DNA of 16,881 nt. Source: Cudoniella acicularis (taxonomy: Eukaryota; Ascomycota; Leotiomycetes; Helotiales; Helotiaceae). Made by a program: the position numbers and the translations under genes. Positions 16,807 through 16,881 of the stretch are shown here, piece after piece. The stretch spans positions 1 to 16,881 of the forward strand of contig JAAMPI010001263.1 of assembly GCA_013054445.1 (NCBI GenBank), read 5' to 3'. A model generated the notes under the pieces. That model was not told the DNA's origin. It made no database searches and saw nothing but the letters and a program-made list of their open reading frames with translations. The first letter of the stretch is position 1. Each line of letters starts with the position of its first letter.

Positions 16807-16881
16807 ACACCACCTATAAAANTTTAAATAAATTAATCATTTTTAAATTAAAAACCCTTAAACTTTAGAGACTCCTAGGAC
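16807..16881. other. Start of another AT-rich, probably RIP-mutated stretch
   Basis: After CACCACC the sequence becomes AT-rich with no TG and few CA, with one N at 16822. It is too short to assign. Confidence 0.35.

Overview
The window reads as accessory, repeat-rich chromosomal DNA of a filamentous ascomycete (Pezizomycotina). Four things point there: short GT-AG introns (71, 63 and 83 nt), two of them with CTAAC branch sites; a Zn2Cys6 regulator with a fungal transcription-factor domain; a HET-domain fragment; and large blocks that carry the signature of repeat-induced point mutation (RIP). In those blocks CpA/TpG is nearly gone, TpA is in excess, CpG is kept, and TAG/TAA replaces Trp and Gln codons in otherwise readable frames. 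Species cannot be told from this window.

Layout. 1-480 is a mutated repeat-like stretch. 527-791 is an unidentified broken exon, followed by a block at 1040-1670 with almost no G on the + strand. 1680-4839 is a RIP-mutated LINE retrotransposon (gag-like part, endonuclease, reverse transcriptase). A short unmutated linker and a patch of ambiguous bases lead to 5133-5792, the tail of a piggyBac-like transposase, also RIP-mutated. From 5820 the composition becomes normal: a 15-bp minisatellite, an N-terminal fragment of a Tc1-like transposase (+ strand), and a truncated, frameshifted HET-domain gene (- strand, 6478-7046). The Tc1 fragment abuts the HET fragment at a TA dinucleotide. 8050-10140 is a second RIP block with the tail of a pogo/Fot-type transposase (- strand), an 18-bp GC-rich minisatellite and the basic tail of a second probable transposase (+ strand).

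Only two genes look intact, and they lie head to tail. 10632-12640 is a Zn2Cys6 transcription factor (three exons, 624 aa). 13493-14457 is a classical short-chain dehydrogenase/reductase (two exons, 293 aa). The DNA between them holds palindromic CGG/CCG sites, including a perfect TCCGCGGA, plus CCAAT and TATA elements. A local regulator-enzyme pair is a reasonable inference but not shown by the sequence. Downstream come an uncertain coding-like stretch (15240-15638), a second Tc1-like transposase on the - strand broken by frameshifts and deletion but not by RIP, and an LTR-like segment near the right end.

I did not find a clearly new molecular system. The most useful leads are the TF-SDR pair with its candidate operator sites, the HET gene apparently cut by a Tc1 insertion, the strand-asymmetric G-poor block, and the coexistence of RIP-mutated and non-RIP transposons in one locus.
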